From assembly GCF_004168285.1 (NCBI RefSeq), contig NZ_SEWF01000009.1:124001-188000 (forward strand): a DNA stretch of 64,000 nt. Direction: 5' to 3'. Positions 63,077-64,000 of this stretch are shown one piece after another. This DNA comes from Emticicia agri. GTDB taxonomy: Bacteria; Bacteroidota; Bacteroidia; Cytophagales; Spirosomataceae. The notes beneath the pieces are model-generated. The model did no database searches. It had not been told where the DNA came from and saw only the letters and a list, made by a program, of their open reading frames with translations. The position numbers were made by a program, and so were the translations under genes. Each line of letters opens with the position of its first letter. The stretch's first letter is position 1.

Positions 63077-63991
63077 ATGAAAAAAACAGTTATTCTCTTA
63101 TTGGCCAGCTTTGGTGCATTTGCGCAGAAATCGGCAGATATTACTGCTATTAAAGGACAATGCGGCTGTCATGAAGTAAAGTTTGACTATGCCGAAACTT
63201 TCACACCAAATAAAGAGTATAAACTCAAAGACCAATACCACGCCAAAGGAACTGAATATGTATTTGTGGTAGAAGAATCGAAAGACAAAATTGTGATTCA
63301 GCACTTGTTAGCTATTGGTGATACAATGGTGGTAAAACACTGGCGTGAAGACTGGACTTATGAAGACCCGAATTTGTTGAGTTTCTACAAAGAAGGTGTT
63401 TGGAAATACAGCCAGTTTGAAAAAGGTGCTGTGAAAAAAGGCTGGACACAAAAAGTGTATGAAGTAGACGATGCGCCACGTTATGAAGGCTTTGCCCAAT
63501 GGTCGCACGCCAATGGTAAACACCTATGGGAAAGCAAAGTAGATGCTCCGCTTCCACGTCGTGAGTACACCAAAAGAAAAGACTATAACGTATTGAAACG
63601 TGGTAACAGAATCTATGTAACAGATGCAGGTTATTTACACGAGCAGGATAACGACAAAATCCTGAGAAAAGAGGGTACTGATTTATTGATTGTACAAGAA
63701 AAAGGTATCAATGATTATAAAAAACTAAGCGATGAGAAGGCTTGTGAAGTAACCAAAAAATGGTGGGCAGAACACGCTCCTTTCTGGGCTGATGTGCGTG
63801 CTGAATGGGCGCAGGTATTTGACCAGCACAAAAACATTACTATCAAACAATTTGTGAGAAGTAAAATGTTGAGCGAATATTTCACGGCTATCGAAAAAGA
63901 GAAAAACGATTCAGTAACCAATCGTAAAAAAATCAAAGAAGTATTAAATCAATTTGTAGTATATAATGATGAAGTGATAGGAAAGAACTAA
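63077..63991 (+). CDS. DUF6607 family secreted protein
   Basis: A 304-residue protein. Start ATG 63077 (MKKTVILLLASFGAFAQ) because only this gives a signal peptide; the frame is open from 62963, but that stretch is repeat-derived. Features: ITAIKGQCGCHEVKFDYAETF near the mature start, MVVKHWREDWTYEDP in the middle and ARYEGFAQW-like DDAPRYEGFAQWSHANGKHLWESK. DUF6607 proteins are seen with TonB receptors in Bacteroidota; function unknown. It is the last gene of the receptor operon in this window. Confidence 0.8.
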   Translation: MKKTVILLLASFGAFAQKSADITAIKGQCGCHEVKFDYAETFTPNKEYKLKDQYHAKGTEYVFVVEESKDKIVIQHLLAIGDTMVVKHWREDWTYEDPNLLSFYKEGVWKYSQFEKGAVKKGWTQKVYEVDDAPRYEGFAQWSHANGKHLWESKVDAPLPRREYTKRKDYNVLKRGNRIYVTDAGYLHEQDNDKILRKEGTDLLIVQEKGINDYKKLSDEKACEVTKKWWAEHAPFWADVRAEWAQVFDQHKNITIKQFVRSKMLSEYFTAIEKEKNDSVTNRKKIKEVLNQFVVYNDEVIGKN

Positions 63992-64000
63992 TGGTTCTTC

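Overview
The window looks like chromosomal DNA of a Bacteroidota member, most likely a Cytophagales relative of Emticicia, Arcicella or Runella. This is inferred from gene families and signals, not from a marker gene. The indications are AT-rich intergenic DNA, start codons without Shine-Dalgarno sequences, promoters with the Bacteroidota -7 element TAnnTTTG, a type IX secretion (T9SS) sorting domain, TPR-containing HisKA_3 histidine kinases, a Wzi-type capsule protein, and DUF families typical of the phylum. I see no prophage, transposase, CRISPR array or rRNA operon.

Layout. 1-1515: end of a NIPSNAP gene and a secreted ChbG/YdjC-type deacetylase. 1588-8250: a loose stress-protein cluster (PNPOx-like, four-helix protein, FAD oxidoreductase, SDR, DUF892, LEA-like repeat protein, small membrane protein), broken by a gene of unknown function and a 650-base gene-poor stretch carrying a degenerate repeat array (7096-7490). 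8453-17669: mixed metabolism and regulation (GNAT, RluA, PLP deaminase, TPR histidine kinase, NagB/AgaI-type isomerase, Wzi, DUF819). 17670-18247: an intergenic region encoding, on the minus strand, a tRNA-like non-coding RNA with its own promoter and terminator. 18248-29654: Lrp/AsnC regulator, a membrane glycosyltransferase-like protein with a cupin isomerase, hslV, pyruvate dehydrogenase E2, lepA, hldD, queD-like, lpxB and a lipoprotein. 29849-37247: sufB, a Crp/Fnr regulator with a likely operator in front of an alpha/beta hydrolase, and a GMC oxidoreductase / subunit 3 / TIM-barrel operon for sugar oxidation. 37275-49421: two-component pairs, a subtilase, aminopeptidase P, DUF1460, amidohydrolase, folD and a LytS/LytTR pair. 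49525-53825: intradiol dioxygenase, a pirin-like protein, and an ECF sigma factor with a membrane VWA partner. 53954-57095: prs, rplY and a large secreted repeat protein. 57345-63991: an iron module of fur plus two small genes, divergent from a TonB siderophore receptor, a PepSY membrane protein, DUF4198 and DUF6607.

How genes work together. The iron module is the clearest system. Fur and the receptor operon diverge, and each promoter has its own Fur-box-like dyad. The receptor, PepSY reductase-like protein and two periplasmic proteins plausibly import and reduce a ferric siderophore. The sufB gene fits the same iron/Fe-S theme but is not adjacent.

The best candidate for something undescribed is the RNA at 17880-18126. 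It combines a 7-bp acceptor-like stem, a tRNA-Leu-like D arm, an anticodon-like arm with loop CUGUCUC, a T arm with UUCGAGU, and a variable region of about 92 nucleotides, far longer than in any ordinary tRNA. All structure claims were made by eye and were not computed.
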